From positions 62,001 through 126,000 of the forward strand of contig CAWCOF010000012.1 in assembly GCA_963797005.1 (NCBI GenBank): 64,000 nucleotides of DNA, in the 5' to 3' direction. Positions 26,408-34,808 of the stretch are shown one piece after another. Within the stretch, counting starts at the first letter, position 1; each line of letters starts with the position of its first letter. Under the pieces are notes generated by a model. That model was not told the origin of the DNA, did no database searches, and saw only the letters and a list, made by a program, of their open reading frames with translations. The position numbers and the translations under genes were made by a program. This stretch comes from AWTP1-13 sp963797005. Lineage in GTDB: Bacteria; Pseudomonadota; Alphaproteobacteria; Rhizobiales; Hyphomicrobiaceae.

Positions 26408-27190
26408 ATGGAAATGCGCATGAACGGGCGCAACGCGCTCATTACCGGCGGCAGCCAGGGGATCGGGCGGGCGATTGCGCGGAACTTCGCGCGTGCCGGA
26501 GCCAACGTGGCCATCGTGGCGCGCAACCAGGCGGGGCTGGACGAGGCCAGAGCCGAGATCGCGGCGGGAACGAACGCCAAGGTCGTCACCATCGCTGCCG
26601 ACGTCAGCACCGCGGACGGCTGCCGCAAGGCCTACGAAACCGCCACCGCGGCGCTGGGGCAGATCGACGTGCTGGTGAACAACGCCGGCACATCGCAGCG
26701 CGGGCCATTCGAGGAAGTCAGCGACGAGCTTTGGCAGAACGACATCGACTTGAAGCTGTTCGCCGCGATCCGACTTACCCGGCAGGCGCTGCCCGGCATG
26801 AAGTCGCGGCGCTGGGGGCGCATCATCAACGTGCTCAACGTGGGCGCCAAGGCCCAGCCGGCGACGAGCGCGCCGACCTCGGTGACGCGTGCCGCCGGCA
26901 TGGCGCTGACCAAGGTGCTGGCGGGCGAAGGCGCACCCCACAACGTGCTTGCCAATGCCGTGCTGGTCGGCCGCATCGAGAGCCATCAATGGGAGAAGCG
27001 GCACGCCGCGGAGAACAAAGGCCGTTCGTTGAAAGACTACTATGCCGAGATGGGCAAGGCCATTCCGCTGGGCCGGATCGGCACGGCGGAAGAGTTCGCC
27101 AACATGGTGCTGTTTCTCGCCTCGGACGCCGGCTCCTACATCACCGGCACGGCGATCAACATCGACGGCGGCCTGAGCCCCGTCGTATAG
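26408..27190 (+). CDS. SDR-family protein lacking the catalytic residues
   Basis: 260-residue classical-length SDR. The cofactor site is intact (ITGGSQGIGRAIA, ADVST, NNAGTSQ) and the C-terminus ends in GSYITGTAINIDGGLSP. The active site is not. Aligned on FabG, the Ser position in IINVLNVGAK is Asn, and the Tyr-x-x-x-Lys pair reads T-S-V-T-R in SAPTSVTRAAG. All three proton-transfer residues are therefore replaced. It may bind cofactor without reducing, or use another mechanism. A weak AGGAGG-type site (GAAGGAGGAAACG) precedes the ATG. Confidence 0.88.
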   Translation: MEMRMNGRNALITGGSQGIGRAIARNFARAGANVAIVARNQAGLDEARAEIAAGTNAKVVTIAADVSTADGCRKAYETATAALGQIDVLVNNAGTSQRGPFEEVSDELWQNDIDLKLFAAIRLTRQALPGMKSRRWGRIINVLNVGAKAQPATSAPTSVTRAAGMALTKVLAGEGAPHNVLANAVLVGRIESHQWEKRHAAENKGRSLKDYYAEMGKAIPLGRIGTAEEFANMVLFLASDAGSYITGTAINIDGGLSPVV

Positions 27191-27212
27191 CGCCAGCGTT
27201 CGGGACGGAAGC

Positions 27213-27767
27213 TCAGTAGCCCGAGATGCGGGTGATCTTCGTGCCTTCCAGGGTCAGATTGTACATCAGGCCCTGGTTGTCGAAGATGAAGCCCACCACG
27301 GGGTTGGCGATCCGGTCCGTGTCGATCGAGCCGCCCACCCCGACGGTGATCAGCGCCACCGATCCGTCGACGCCGATCTTCCAACCGCGCGTGCGGCTGA
27401 AGCGGGCCAGCGCCTCCTGGGTCATGAACAGGATGACGACGGAGCGCGCCTGGGCGCCGATCTGAAAGCCGATCGACGCCGACACGGAGTTGTAGTCCGC
27501 GACCCTGCGGCCGTGAACCAGCAGGACGCCCTCGCCGTACTCGCCGCCGATGCCGAAGCCGGCCTTGTAGATTCGCGGGAACACGAGAACGCCGGCGGCC
27601 CTCCTGACGAGGGCGTGGCCGCCCTTCACGCGCCAGTAGAAGTCCTGGAGCGTGGAGTCGACGGCGTACCTGGATACGGCCTGGGCCTGCGGCACCGCTC
27701 CGATGGAGGCCGCCACGGTCGAGGTGAGACCAAGAACAAGCGCTTTGCGTCGTGTGATCGTGCGCAT
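27213..27767 (-). CDS. SYLF-domain (YSC84-like) exported protein
   Basis: 184-residue lipid-binding SYLF-domain protein. The N-terminus TRRKALVLGLTS with a following hydrophobic stretch and AQA site is a likely Tat signal. The domain runs from FYWRVKGGHALVRRAAGVLV through KAGFGIGGEYGEGVLLV, SASIGFQIGAQARSVVILFM and KIGVDGSVALITVG to the C-terminus. SYLF domains bind phosphoinositides in eukaryotes; bacterial members are periplasmic and of uncertain role. GGGGGATG precedes the ATG. It converges on the SDR gene with 22 bases between stops. Confidence 0.87.
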   Translation of the reverse strand: MRTITRRKALVLGLTSTVAASIGAVPQAQAVSRYAVDSTLQDFYWRVKGGHALVRRAAGVLVFPRIYKAGFGIGGEYGEGVLLVHGRRVADYNSVSASIGFQIGAQARSVVILFMTQEALARFSRTRGWKIGVDGSVALITVGVGGSIDTDRIANPVVGFIFDNQGLMYNLTLEGTKITRISGY

Positions 27768-27948
27768 GACATCCCCCGGATGACGAAAAGGTTCGGCGCA
27801 AACCCCACTTTCACCCAAACCGTGCGTGATCATGGGGCGGAGGTTTGACCAGAATCGGGCAATGCTACTCCGCGTGCGCGGGCGGCGCGAGCAAAGGGCA
27901 GAAATTTGCGTGTTGATGGCCCGGTCAGGGGGCCGATGTCCGTTAACG

Positions 27949-28299
27949 CTATTTTCTTTTGGCCTTGCCGCCTTTCGCATCGAGCAGGCGCGCCCAGTCG
28001 TCGGCCCAGGCGTTGAGCGGCAGGAATCTCTCGAGCAGGGCGCGCCCCTGCCGGGTGAGCGCATAGCCCTCGGGCCCATGCTCGACGAGATGCGCTTCAC
28101 GCAGCTCCCTGAGCCGCGTGTTGAGCACGCTGGGGTTGGTCTCGGCCGCCGCCTCCAGCGCGCGAAAGGTGAGGGGCTCGGTCCGCAGCTCCCACAGGAT
28201 GCGCAGCGTCATGCGCCGCCCGAGAAGGTCGAGCAGCGCCATGATCGGCCTGCCGGTGGCCGAGCCGCGCACGCGCTTTCTGGGCATCGGCGTTGTCAT
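27949..28299 (-). CDS. HxlR-family transcriptional regulator
   Basis: 116-residue winged-helix regulator. The DNA-binding region is MALLDLLGRRMTLRILWELRTEP, followed by LTFRALEAAAETNPSVLNTRLRELREAHLV and the wing. It has no cysteine, so it is unlikely to sense thiol oxidation as some HxlR members do. It is divergent from a carboxymuconolactone decarboxylase-family gene. The 65 bases between them carry two identical inverted repeats that fit an operator pair, so it probably represses both genes. Confidence 0.9.
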   Translation of the reverse strand: MTTPMPRKRVRGSATGRPIMALLDLLGRRMTLRILWELRTEPLTFRALEAAAETNPSVLNTRLRELREAHLVEHGPEGYALTRQGRALLERFLPLNAWADDWARLLDAKGGKAKRK

Positions 28300-28351
28300 G
28301 CTATTATTTCCGTAGCAAACAGCGAATCTCCATGCTATGAAAAAGGTAGCA
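28299..28351. promoter_or_regulatory. twin operator-like inverted repeats, TGCTA-N9-TAGCA
   Basis: Two copies of TGCTA-N9-TAGCA lie at 28299-28317 and 28333-28351, with identical arms and spacing but different spacers. Their centres are 34 bases apart, close to three helical turns. The first overlaps the start codon of the HxlR gene and the second ends 14 bases before the start of the divergent gene. They are the natural binding sites for the HxlR dimer. Confidence 0.7.
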
Positions 28352-28364
28352 TAGGAAACCGCCC

Positions 28365-28916
28365 ATGTCCGCCGCCCCGCGCATCGCCCCCGCCCAGAGC
28401 CCTTACGCGCCGGAAGTGGAGGCGCGCTTCGAAAAACTGATGCCGCCGGGCGTTGCGCCGCTCGTGCTCTTCCGGGTGCTTGCCCGCGATGCGCGGCTGT
28501 TCCAGCGCTTCATGGGCGGGGGATTGCTGGACAAGGGCCATCTGACGCTGCGCCAGCGCGAGATCGTCATCGGCCGTGTCACGGCGCGATGCGGTTCGGA
28601 GTACGAGTGGGGCGTCCATGTCGCCTTCTTCGCCGAGCGGGCGGGGCTCGATGCGGATCAGCGGCGGTCCCTGGCGCGTGGCGGGCCCGATGACGCCTGC
28701 TGGAAGCCGGAAGATGCGCTACTGATCCGCTTCTGCGATGCCCTGCACGCCGCATGCGATGTCGACGACGCGCTGTGGGCGAGCCTGCGGGCTCAATTCA
28801 GCGAAGCGGCCATGCTGGAGTTGCTGCTGCTGGCGGGTTTCTATCGCACGGTGTCGTATCTCACCAATGCGCTGCGCCTGCCGCTGGAGCCCTACGCAGC
28901 GCGGTTCCCGGAATGA
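28365..28916 (+). CDS. carboxymuconolactone decarboxylase-family protein
   Basis: 183-residue AhpD-like helical protein. The core motif is LRQREIVIGRVTARCGSEYEWGVHVAFFAERAGL, here split: the E-W-x-x-H signature is present, but only one cysteine stands where AhpD peroxidases have C-x-x-C. A second conserved part is RFCDALHAACDVDD followed by ELLLLAGFYRTVSYLTNAL. It is therefore unlikely to be an AhpD-type peroxidase; detoxification or a decarboxylase-like role is possible. Its divergent HxlR regulator and the twin operator suggest induction by a small molecule. Confidence 0.88.
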   Translation: MSAAPRIAPAQSPYAPEVEARFEKLMPPGVAPLVLFRVLARDARLFQRFMGGGLLDKGHLTLRQREIVIGRVTARCGSEYEWGVHVAFFAERAGLDADQRRSLARGGPDDACWKPEDALLIRFCDALHAACDVDDALWASLRAQFSEAAMLELLLLAGFYRTVSYLTNALRLPLEPYAARFPE

Positions 28917-28944
28917 GACCCCCTCGGGGAGAGGGCGCGAGGCC

Positions 28945-29093
28945 ATGACTTATGACCGCGTCATTCGCATTGGCGACCAGCACACGACTATGAGGCGCGG
29001 CCATAAGTCATTCGGCCGAGCTGGTGAGGGGGAAGTGAAGGCCCCCTCATCCGATCCTTCGGACCACCTTCTCCCCAAGGGGAGAAGGAAACC
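28945..29093. repeat. inverted repeat ATGACTTATG/CATAAGTCAT and adjoining hairpin
   Basis: ATGACTTATG at 28945-28954 is exactly complementary to CATAAGTCAT at 29002-29011, with flanking GGCC on the outside and CGCG on the inside. A second element follows at ~29040-29093 with CCTTCTCCCC/GGGGAGAAGG and ATCCTTCGGACC. Together they fill the gap before msrA. Confidence 0.6.
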
Positions 29094-29110
29094 ACCGCTG
29101 CTGTTGCGAG

Positions 29111-29750
29111 CTAATGGGTCGCGGTGCCGCCGGGGGGTGGCATGGGCTTGCCCCAGATCTGCTCGAGACGCTGCGGGCGGCCGCAGCCGTACTTGTAGTA
29201 CTGATACCGGAACGTGCTCGTCTTGTAATAGTCCTGGTGATAGTCCTCGGCTGGATAGAAGGGGCCGGCCGGCTCGATCTTGGTGGCGATCTGTTTCTTG
29301 AATTTCGTCTTCAAGGCCTCCTTGGAGTTCCTCCGCCACCTTCTTCTGCGCCTCGCCCTTGTAGAAGATGACGCTGCGGTAGGGGCTGCCCTTGTCGCAA
29401 AACTGACCGACGCCATCGAACGGGTCGATGTTGTGCCAGTACCAGTCGACGAGTTGGGGATAGGTGACCTTGGCAGGATCGTAGGTCACCTCGACGGCCT
29501 CGGCGTGGCCGGTCTTGTGCGAGCCGACCTGCTCGTAGGTCGGGTTGGCGACCGTGCCGCCGGTGTAGCCCGAGACCGCGGAGGTCACGCCCGGCACCTT
29601 CTCGAAAGCATCTTCCATGCACCAAAAGCAGCCGCCGGCGAAGATGGCGGTCTCCGTCTTGGCGGCCGTCGATTGCGAGGCCGCGGCGGCAATGCCGACG
29701 GCGAAAGCGAGCGGGGCCAGCCAGCGACCGAGCCTCGGGAGCGTGAGCAT
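29111..29750 (-). pseudogene. msrA: peptide methionine-(S)-S-oxide reductase, exported, frameshifted
   Basis: MsrA with a signal peptide (APLAFAVGIAAAA). The catalytic motif GGCFWCMED is at ~39-47, followed by GVTSAVSGYTGG and NPTYEQVGSHKTGHAEAVEV. The first frame runs to KKVAEELQ. Similarity continues in the next frame with EALKTKFKKQIATKIEPAGP and FYPAEDYHQDYYKT to the stop. One extra base near 29324 (CTCCAAG for CTCAAG) explains this. It is next to an exported MsrB, so the two would repair both methionine sulfoxide isomers outside the cytoplasm. Confidence 0.9.
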
Positions 29751-29780
29751 GATGGGTAGCCTTCCAAAGCTTCGGCGGGA

Positions 29781-30293
29781 TCAGGACGAGGTTTTCTGCT
29801 GCGGCGTGAACTTCAACGCCACGCCGTTCATGCAGTAGCGAAGTCCCGTGGGTTTCGGCCCGTCGTCGAATACGTGGCCCAGGTGGCCACCGCAGCGCCG
29901 GCAGTGCACCTCCGTGCGGAGCATGCCCCAGCTGCGGTCGGAAGTCGTGCCGACGGCGTTGTCGAGCGGCGCATAGAAGCTCGGCCAGCCGGTGCCGCTG
30001 TTGAACTTGGTCTGCGAGGAGAACAGCGGCAGATCGCAGCCCGCGCAGGCGAAGGTGCCGGCGCGATGTTCCTTGTCGAGCGGGCTGGAGAAGGCGTGCT
30101 CGGTGCCGTGCTTGCGCAGCACATAGTACTGCTGCGAGGTGAGCTGCTTCTTCCACGCCTCCTCGGTCTTGGTGACCTCGAACGTGCCGGTGGTCGCGGT
30201 CGAGCCTGCCGGGCTGCGCGTCACCTGCAAGGCCACGGCGGCAACCGCCGCGGCGGAGAGGCCGGTGAGCAGCAGATTGCGACGGTTCAGCAT
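29781..30293 (-). CDS. msrB: peptide methionine-(R)-S-oxide reductase, exported
   Basis: 170-residue MsrB. The N-terminus LNRRNLLLTGLSAAAVAAVA looks like a Tat or Sec signal with twin arginines. Zinc cysteines are in FACAGCDLPLF and CRRCGGHLGH, and the catalytic cysteine is in GLRYCMNGVAL. FNSGTGWPSFY is the substrate loop. ATG at 30293 puts the signal at the start. It lies 30 bases upstream of msrA on the same strand and is probably cotranscribed with it. Confidence 0.93.
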   Translation of the reverse strand: MLNRRNLLLTGLSAAAVAAVALQVTRSPAGSTATTGTFEVTKTEEAWKKQLTSQQYYVLRKHGTEHAFSSPLDKEHRAGTFACAGCDLPLFSSQTKFNSGTGWPSFYAPLDNAVGTTSDRSWGMLRTEVHCRRCGGHLGHVFDDGPKPTGLRYCMNGVALKFTPQQKTSS

Positions 30294-30426
30294 TTGGTTT
30301 GCCTCACTGCGCGGATGATCTCCACTTTGCGTATACGTCAGGGCAGCCCAGCGGGCGAGGCACAATCGGCTCACGCCCGATCAAGAGTGCGTGGGGTTCG
30401 GGCCGTCCGGCCACGTCCTTGTCATC

Positions 30427-31140
30427 TCAGCCGATGATCGAGACGGGGCGGTCGACGACGATCTCCTCGGGGCTCATGCGGCAGCGCAGCGCGATGGCCT
30501 CCACGCCGGCAGCGGCGGCCGCATCGAAAGCCTTGCCATAGCCGGGATCGACGTCGCGGGCGAATGCCAGGCGCCGCGCGTCGTTGCGCTGGATCAGGTA
30601 GACCATGACCGCCCGATGCCCGGCCCGCACCATGTCGGACATCTCGCCCAGATGCTTGATGCCGCGCTCGGTGACGGAATTGGGGAACTCGGCCAGCCCG
30701 TGCCGGCGCGACAGGTGTACGTTCTTGACCTCGACGTAGCACAGGCCCTTCTTGGCGCACTCGAGCAGCAGATCGATGCGGCTATTGCGGCCGTATTTCA
30801 CCTCGCGGCGCAGCGAGGCATAGCCGGCAAGCGCCTTGATGCGGCGGGCGGCCAGCGCCTCCGCCACCAGCTTGTTGGGATGGCCGGTGTTGATGCCGAC
30901 AAGCGTCGGCCCGCGGCCGAGGTCGGCCTCGACCAGCTCCCAGGTGAAGCGATACTTGCGCGTGGGGCTGTCGCTTTCGGAGAGCCACACGACGGAGCCG
31001 GGCGCGGTCAGGCCCATCATCGAGCCGGTGTTGGGGCAGGTGCCGGTAATCAGGCGGCCGTCATCGAGGCGCACGTCGGCCAGGAAGCGCTTGTAGCGCT
31101 GGATCAGGGTGCCGCGGAGGAGGGGGGCGGGGAGGCGCAT
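30427..31140 (-). CDS. sfsA: SfsA family nuclease
   Basis: 237-residue SfsA protein, once called a sugar fermentation stimulator and now regarded as a DNA/RNA nuclease. It has an N-terminal OB-like part (YKRFLADVRLDDGRLITGTCPN) and GSVVWLSESDS. The nuclease core is YGRNSRIDLLLE and CYVEVKNVHL. The C-terminus is ALRCRMSPEEIVVDRPVSI. The ATG at 31140 is supported by a GGAGG just upstream; an in-frame start nine codons earlier is less likely. Confidence 0.92.
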   Translation of the reverse strand: MRLPAPLLRGTLIQRYKRFLADVRLDDGRLITGTCPNTGSMMGLTAPGSVVWLSESDSPTRKYRFTWELVEADLGRGPTLVGINTGHPNKLVAEALAARRIKALAGYASLRREVKYGRNSRIDLLLECAKKGLCYVEVKNVHLSRRHGLAEFPNSVTERGIKHLGEMSDMVRAGHRAVMVYLIQRNDARRLAFARDVDPGYGKAFDAAAAAGVEAIALRCRMSPEEIVVDRPVSIIG

Positions 31141-31269
31141 GGCGCGGGAAGGTATGCCGCGTGGCATTCGCAGTGCAAGCCGCTACTATCCGAGGTGTTC
31201 GGCACCGACTTGCCCTGGCTTCGCCGCGCGGAACCACCACAGGCAAGCCGACCTCGAGGATAGGACAGC

Positions 31270-32310
31270 ATGCGCGTCCTGCACGTGATCGCCGGGGCCC
31301 AGCACGGCGGGGCCGAGAGCATCATGGCCGACGCCGTGATCGCACTGGCAGATGCAGGCGTGGCCCAGCACGTGGTCACCCGCTCTCACAGCACCGATCG
31401 GCTGGCGCAATTCGCGCAAGCCGGCGTGCCGGTGTCGATTGCGACCTTCAGCCGGATCTGGTCCCGGCCGACCACTCAGGCAATTGCGCGCGCCATCGAG
31501 ACCTTCAAGCCGGACGTGATCCACTACTGGATGGGCCGCGCCGGCTCGTTCGCGCCGGCCCAATGGCGCAAGCGCAATGTGGGCTGGTACGGCGGCTACT
31601 ACAAGCTCTCCCGGTTCTCGAACTGCAGCTGGCATGTCGGCATGACGAAGAACATCGCCGCGCACATCGTGCGCGAAGGCGCGCCGGCCGAGCGCGTCAG
31701 CGTGCTGAGCTCCTACGCCAACGTCGCGAAAGCGCCACCCACGCCTCGACCGGAGCTCGATACGCCGCAGACAGCGCCGGCCGTCCTGACACTGGCGCGG
31801 CTGCATCCGAAAAAAGGCATCGATACGCTGCTGGAGGCACTGGCCGGGCTGCCGGGTGTGCACGCCTGGATCGCCGGTTCGGGTCCGATCGAAGCAGACC
31901 TGAAGGCGCAGGCCCGCGAGCTGGGGGTCGCCGACAGGGCGCATTTTCTCGGCTGGCGTACCGACCGGGCCAACCTGCTGGCAGCCTGCGATGTGGTGGC
32001 CTTTCCCTCGCGCTACGAGCCGTTCGGCAACGTCACCATCGAGGCCTGGGCAACGGGGCGGCCGCTGGTGGTCACGGATGCGGCGGGACCCGCCGCCACG
32101 GTAACGAACGAGCACGATGCGCTGCTGGTGCCGAAGGACGATCCGGCGGCCCTGCGCGAGGCGTTGCAGCGGGTGATCGCGGACAAGGACCTTGCCCGGC
32201 GGCTGGTCGAAAACGGCACGCGCACCTACGAGGCCCATTTCACCAAGGAGGCCTTCCAGCGCACGTGCCTGGATCTCTACCGGCGGGTGCTCGCTGCCGC
32301 GGAGGCTTGA
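31270..32310 (+). CDS. glycosyltransferase family 4
   Basis: 346-residue GT-B fold glycosyltransferase. The N-terminal half starts MRVLHVIAGAQHGGAE and contains PDVIHYWMGRAG. The C-terminal half has LTLARLHPKKGIDTLLEAL, GSGPIEADL and the nucleotide-sugar motif RYEPFGNVTIEAWATG. There are no membrane segments. It probably adds a sugar during lipopolysaccharide or exopolysaccharide assembly; no other polysaccharide genes are adjacent. It reads rightward from a divergent sfsA. Confidence 0.9.
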   Translation: MRVLHVIAGAQHGGAESIMADAVIALADAGVAQHVVTRSHSTDRLAQFAQAGVPVSIATFSRIWSRPTTQAIARAIETFKPDVIHYWMGRAGSFAPAQWRKRNVGWYGGYYKLSRFSNCSWHVGMTKNIAAHIVREGAPAERVSVLSSYANVAKAPPTPRPELDTPQTAPAVLTLARLHPKKGIDTLLEALAGLPGVHAWIAGSGPIEADLKAQARELGVADRAHFLGWRTDRANLLAACDVVAFPSRYEPFGNVTIEAWATGRPLVVTDAAGPAATVTNEHDALLVPKDDPAALREALQRVIADKDLARRLVENGTRTYEAHFTKEAFQRTCLDLYRRVLAAAEA

Positions 32311-32381
32311 CCCGGCCGCGCGGGGCCACCATGACATGCCGTGGAGCCCGGCGGCTGCCGGGCCAGGGAAAGGGGTGTGTC

Positions 32382-33146
32382 ATGAGCGATAGCGCGGGGG
32401 AAAGCCAAGCCGGCAGCGTCGTCACGGCGGCGATCATCGTGATCGGCGACGAGATCCTGTCCGGGCGCACCAAGGACCAGAACATCGGCTTCATCGCCGA
32501 CCACTGCACCGCCATCGGCATCCAGCTGAAAGAGGTGCGTGTCGTCCCCGATGAGGAGCCCGAGATCGTCGCCGCCGTGAACGCGCTACGCGCGCGCTAC
32601 ACCTACGTCTTCACCACCGGCGGCATCGGCCCCACGCACGACGACATCACCGCCAACTCGGTCGCCAAGGCCTTCGGCGTCGGCATCGACGTCGACGAGC
32701 GCGCGCTGGCGCCCATGCGCGCCTATTTCGAGAAGCGCGGCGTGGAGCTGACACCGGCGCGGCTGAGGATGGCGCGCATGCCCTTCGGCGCGGAGCTGGT
32801 CGAGAACAGCGTGTCGATCGCGCCGGGCTTCATGCTGGGCAACGTGATCGTCATGGCGGGCATACCGCAGATCATGCAGGTAATGCTGCTGGCCGCCAGC
32901 AAGTATCTCAAGACCGGCAAGAAGATGCTCTCCTCCGCGCTGGATCTGAGACGGCCGGAGGGCGAGATCGCAGGCCTGTTCGGCGATCTGCAGAAGCGCT
33001 ATCCGGATGTGCCCATGGGCAGCTATCCGTTCATGCGCGACGGCAAGCCGGGCACGCAGCTGGTGCTGCGCTCGACGGACGCTGCGCGGCTCGCCGCGGC
33101 GGAGGCGGAGCTCAAGAGCCTGCTTGCGGCGCGCGGGTGGCTGTAG
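32382..33146 (+). CDS. molybdopterin-binding domain protein (CinA N-terminal type)
   Basis: 254-residue MoaB/Mog-fold protein. The signature TAAIIVIGDEILSGRTKDQN is followed by TTGGIGPTHDDITANSVAKA, which is the usual binding loop. It equals the N-terminal COG1058 half of CinA without the nicotinamide-nucleotide amidase domain. Stand-alone versions are common in alphaproteobacteria, and their role is uncertain. AAAGGGG lies upstream of the ATG at 32382. It is the last rightward gene before a convergent MFS transporter. Confidence 0.88.
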   Translation: MSDSAGESQAGSVVTAAIIVIGDEILSGRTKDQNIGFIADHCTAIGIQLKEVRVVPDEEPEIVAAVNALRARYTYVFTTGGIGPTHDDITANSVAKAFGVGIDVDERALAPMRAYFEKRGVELTPARLRMARMPFGAELVENSVSIAPGFMLGNVIVMAGIPQIMQVMLLAASKYLKTGKKMLSSALDLRRPEGEIAGLFGDLQKRYPDVPMGSYPFMRDGKPGTQLVLRSTDAARLAAAEAELKSLLAARGWL

Positions 33147-33170
33147 AGGCCGTGGCCCGATGGGGCTGCT

Positions 33171-34412
33171 TCAGCGCGTCTCGAGATGCGGCTGCAGCAG
33201 GACGGCCAAGGGCAAAGTGCCGAGGACGATGGCGGACAAGCCGACGATGGCCTGCGTCAGGCCGATCCAATCGCTCAAGGCCCCAAACGCGAGCGGCGAG
33301 GCGCCCCCGGCGGCACTGCCGATCGTGTAGAAAAGGCCGAAGGCTCTCGCCTGCCGATCCGCGTGCACGAAGTCGGTCACCGTGCCGTAGAGGACAGACG
33401 ATGTCCCGTTGAGGGCGATGCCGAATAGCGGCATGAGCATGAGCACCACCGCCAGAGGCGCCAGAAGGGCGGCGATGAGAATGGCGGCGGTTGCAAGCTC
33501 CGTGACGATGACCGTGCGCAGGATGCCGACGCGATCGGCAAGCAGGCCGCACGCCAGCTTGCCGGCCGCACCGCCTGCAAAAATGCACGCCAGGCCAAAG
33601 CCTATCGTCGCGGGCGACGCGCCCTTCTGCACCAGGACGAAGGGCAGCAAAGTGAGAGCGCCGGTCCGGCCGGCGCTGTCGACCGCGTGAATCGCCGAAA
33701 GCAGGGTGAAACCGCGCGGATTCGTCAGCCGCAAGCCGCGTTGGCCTGCCTGGATTGCCGGCTGTCCTGCCTCGGCCGTCTGCGCGCCGGCCTCGCAAGC
33801 CCGCAATTGCCCGAGCGAATAGCGCAACAGCACGAGCAGGAGGACGACACCGGCAGCCATCACGATGGCCCCGTAGCCAATGGCGGCTGCCTGCCAGCCA
33901 ATCGCGCCCGCCACCGTTGCCACGCTGAACGCGACGACCATTTTGCCGACGTCGCCGGAGAAGTTGTAGACGCCCAGCGCCGACCTGCGTCGCCCGGCGG
34001 GATAGGCCTGGGAGATGATGGAAGAGGCCAGCGGATGCTGGACAGCCGATCCAAGGCCGACCACCAGGATCACCAGGAACAGGCTGACGTAACCGCCGGC
34101 CATGGCCATGCCGGCAAAGGCTGCGCCGGCCAGGAGCGTGCCGCCGACGAGCAGGACGCGCTGGCCCAGCCTTTCGGCGAGAACGCCGGCCGGCATCTGG
34201 AACACGGCCATGGCGGCTGAGTAGGCCGTTTTGAGGCTGCCGACCTGGGTGTAGTTCAGGCCGAGCGTCTGCGCCCATAGAGGCAGCAGCACGTAGAGGC
34301 TGTCGGCAATGCCATCGTGCAGGAAGTGGGCGCCCGACGTCGTCGCGAGGGCGACGCGTTCTTGGGCCGCGGTATCAGCCACGGGTGAAGGATGGCTCGT
34401 TGCGCCGACCAT
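33171..34412 (-). CDS. MFS transporter, fosmidomycin-resistance-like
   Basis: Major facilitator of ~413 residues with about twelve membrane segments. It begins with a hydrophilic stretch and SGAHFLHDGIADSLYVLLPLW, a feature of the Fsr-like branch. The motif between helices 2 and 3 is PAGVLAERLGQRVLLVGG. The centre is a cytoplasmic loop rich in Ala and Gln. The C-terminal half includes FGLACIFAGGAAGKLACGLL. The ATG at 34412 is preferred; another lies 12 codons upstream. The substrate is unknown; drug or metabolite efflux is usual. Confidence 0.88.
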   Translation of the reverse strand: MVGATSHPSPVADTAAQERVALATTSGAHFLHDGIADSLYVLLPLWAQTLGLNYTQVGSLKTAYSAAMAVFQMPAGVLAERLGQRVLLVGGTLLAGAAFAGMAMAGGYVSLFLVILVVGLGSAVQHPLASSIISQAYPAGRRRSALGVYNFSGDVGKMVVAFSVATVAGAIGWQAAAIGYGAIVMAAGVVLLLVLLRYSLGQLRACEAGAQTAEAGQPAIQAGQRGLRLTNPRGFTLLSAIHAVDSAGRTGALTLLPFVLVQKGASPATIGFGLACIFAGGAAGKLACGLLADRVGILRTVIVTELATAAILIAALLAPLAVVLMLMPLFGIALNGTSSVLYGTVTDFVHADRQARAFGLFYTIGSAAGGASPLAFGALSDWIGLTQAIVGLSAIVLGTLPLAVLLQPHLETR

Positions 34413-34808
34413 GCTCGGGGTGCCGCCGTCGAAGGGATATGCCGGCACTATCCTCTATAAGAGCCGCGCTTGCACGCGGCTCGACCGCTACGCCGGCCAG
34501 GTTTTCATCTTGCGTGCTGGGTTCGGTGTCTTGCCGGGGCTACCGGCTCCGCCAAGATTCCGGGATCGCCACCCTCGCCCGATGCCATCGCGCAAATACT
34601 CTATTTGATATCAGATAGAGTGCAGATCGCTATAGATCTGCGGGCCACTTCTATAGTCGAGTCATTCCAAATATGCTCCCGGCATTGAACGGACCCAATG
34701 GGGCCGCAGAGTGCTGCTGTGACTTTGTTGGCGGGCTCCTTAGGCGCGGGGCGCGAGATTATGTCCCCACGCAGACGCGGAGCCTGCATGCCAGTTCGGG
34801 GAGGGCAC
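34413..34808. other. intergenic region before phyR with a small hairpin
   Basis: About 400 bases between the divergent MFS and phyR genes. It contains a perfect hairpin GCAGATC (34622-34628) / GATCTGC (34635-34641) next to an AT-rich TATTTGATATCAGATAG. This may be a promoter or operator for phyR. An exact GGAAC-N16-CGTT sigma-EcfG promoter was looked for and not found. Confidence 0.4.

Noticed and set aside
26408..27190. Calling the SDR a 3-oxoacyl-ACP reductase (FabG)
   Set aside because: The Ser, Tyr and Lys required for reduction are all replaced.
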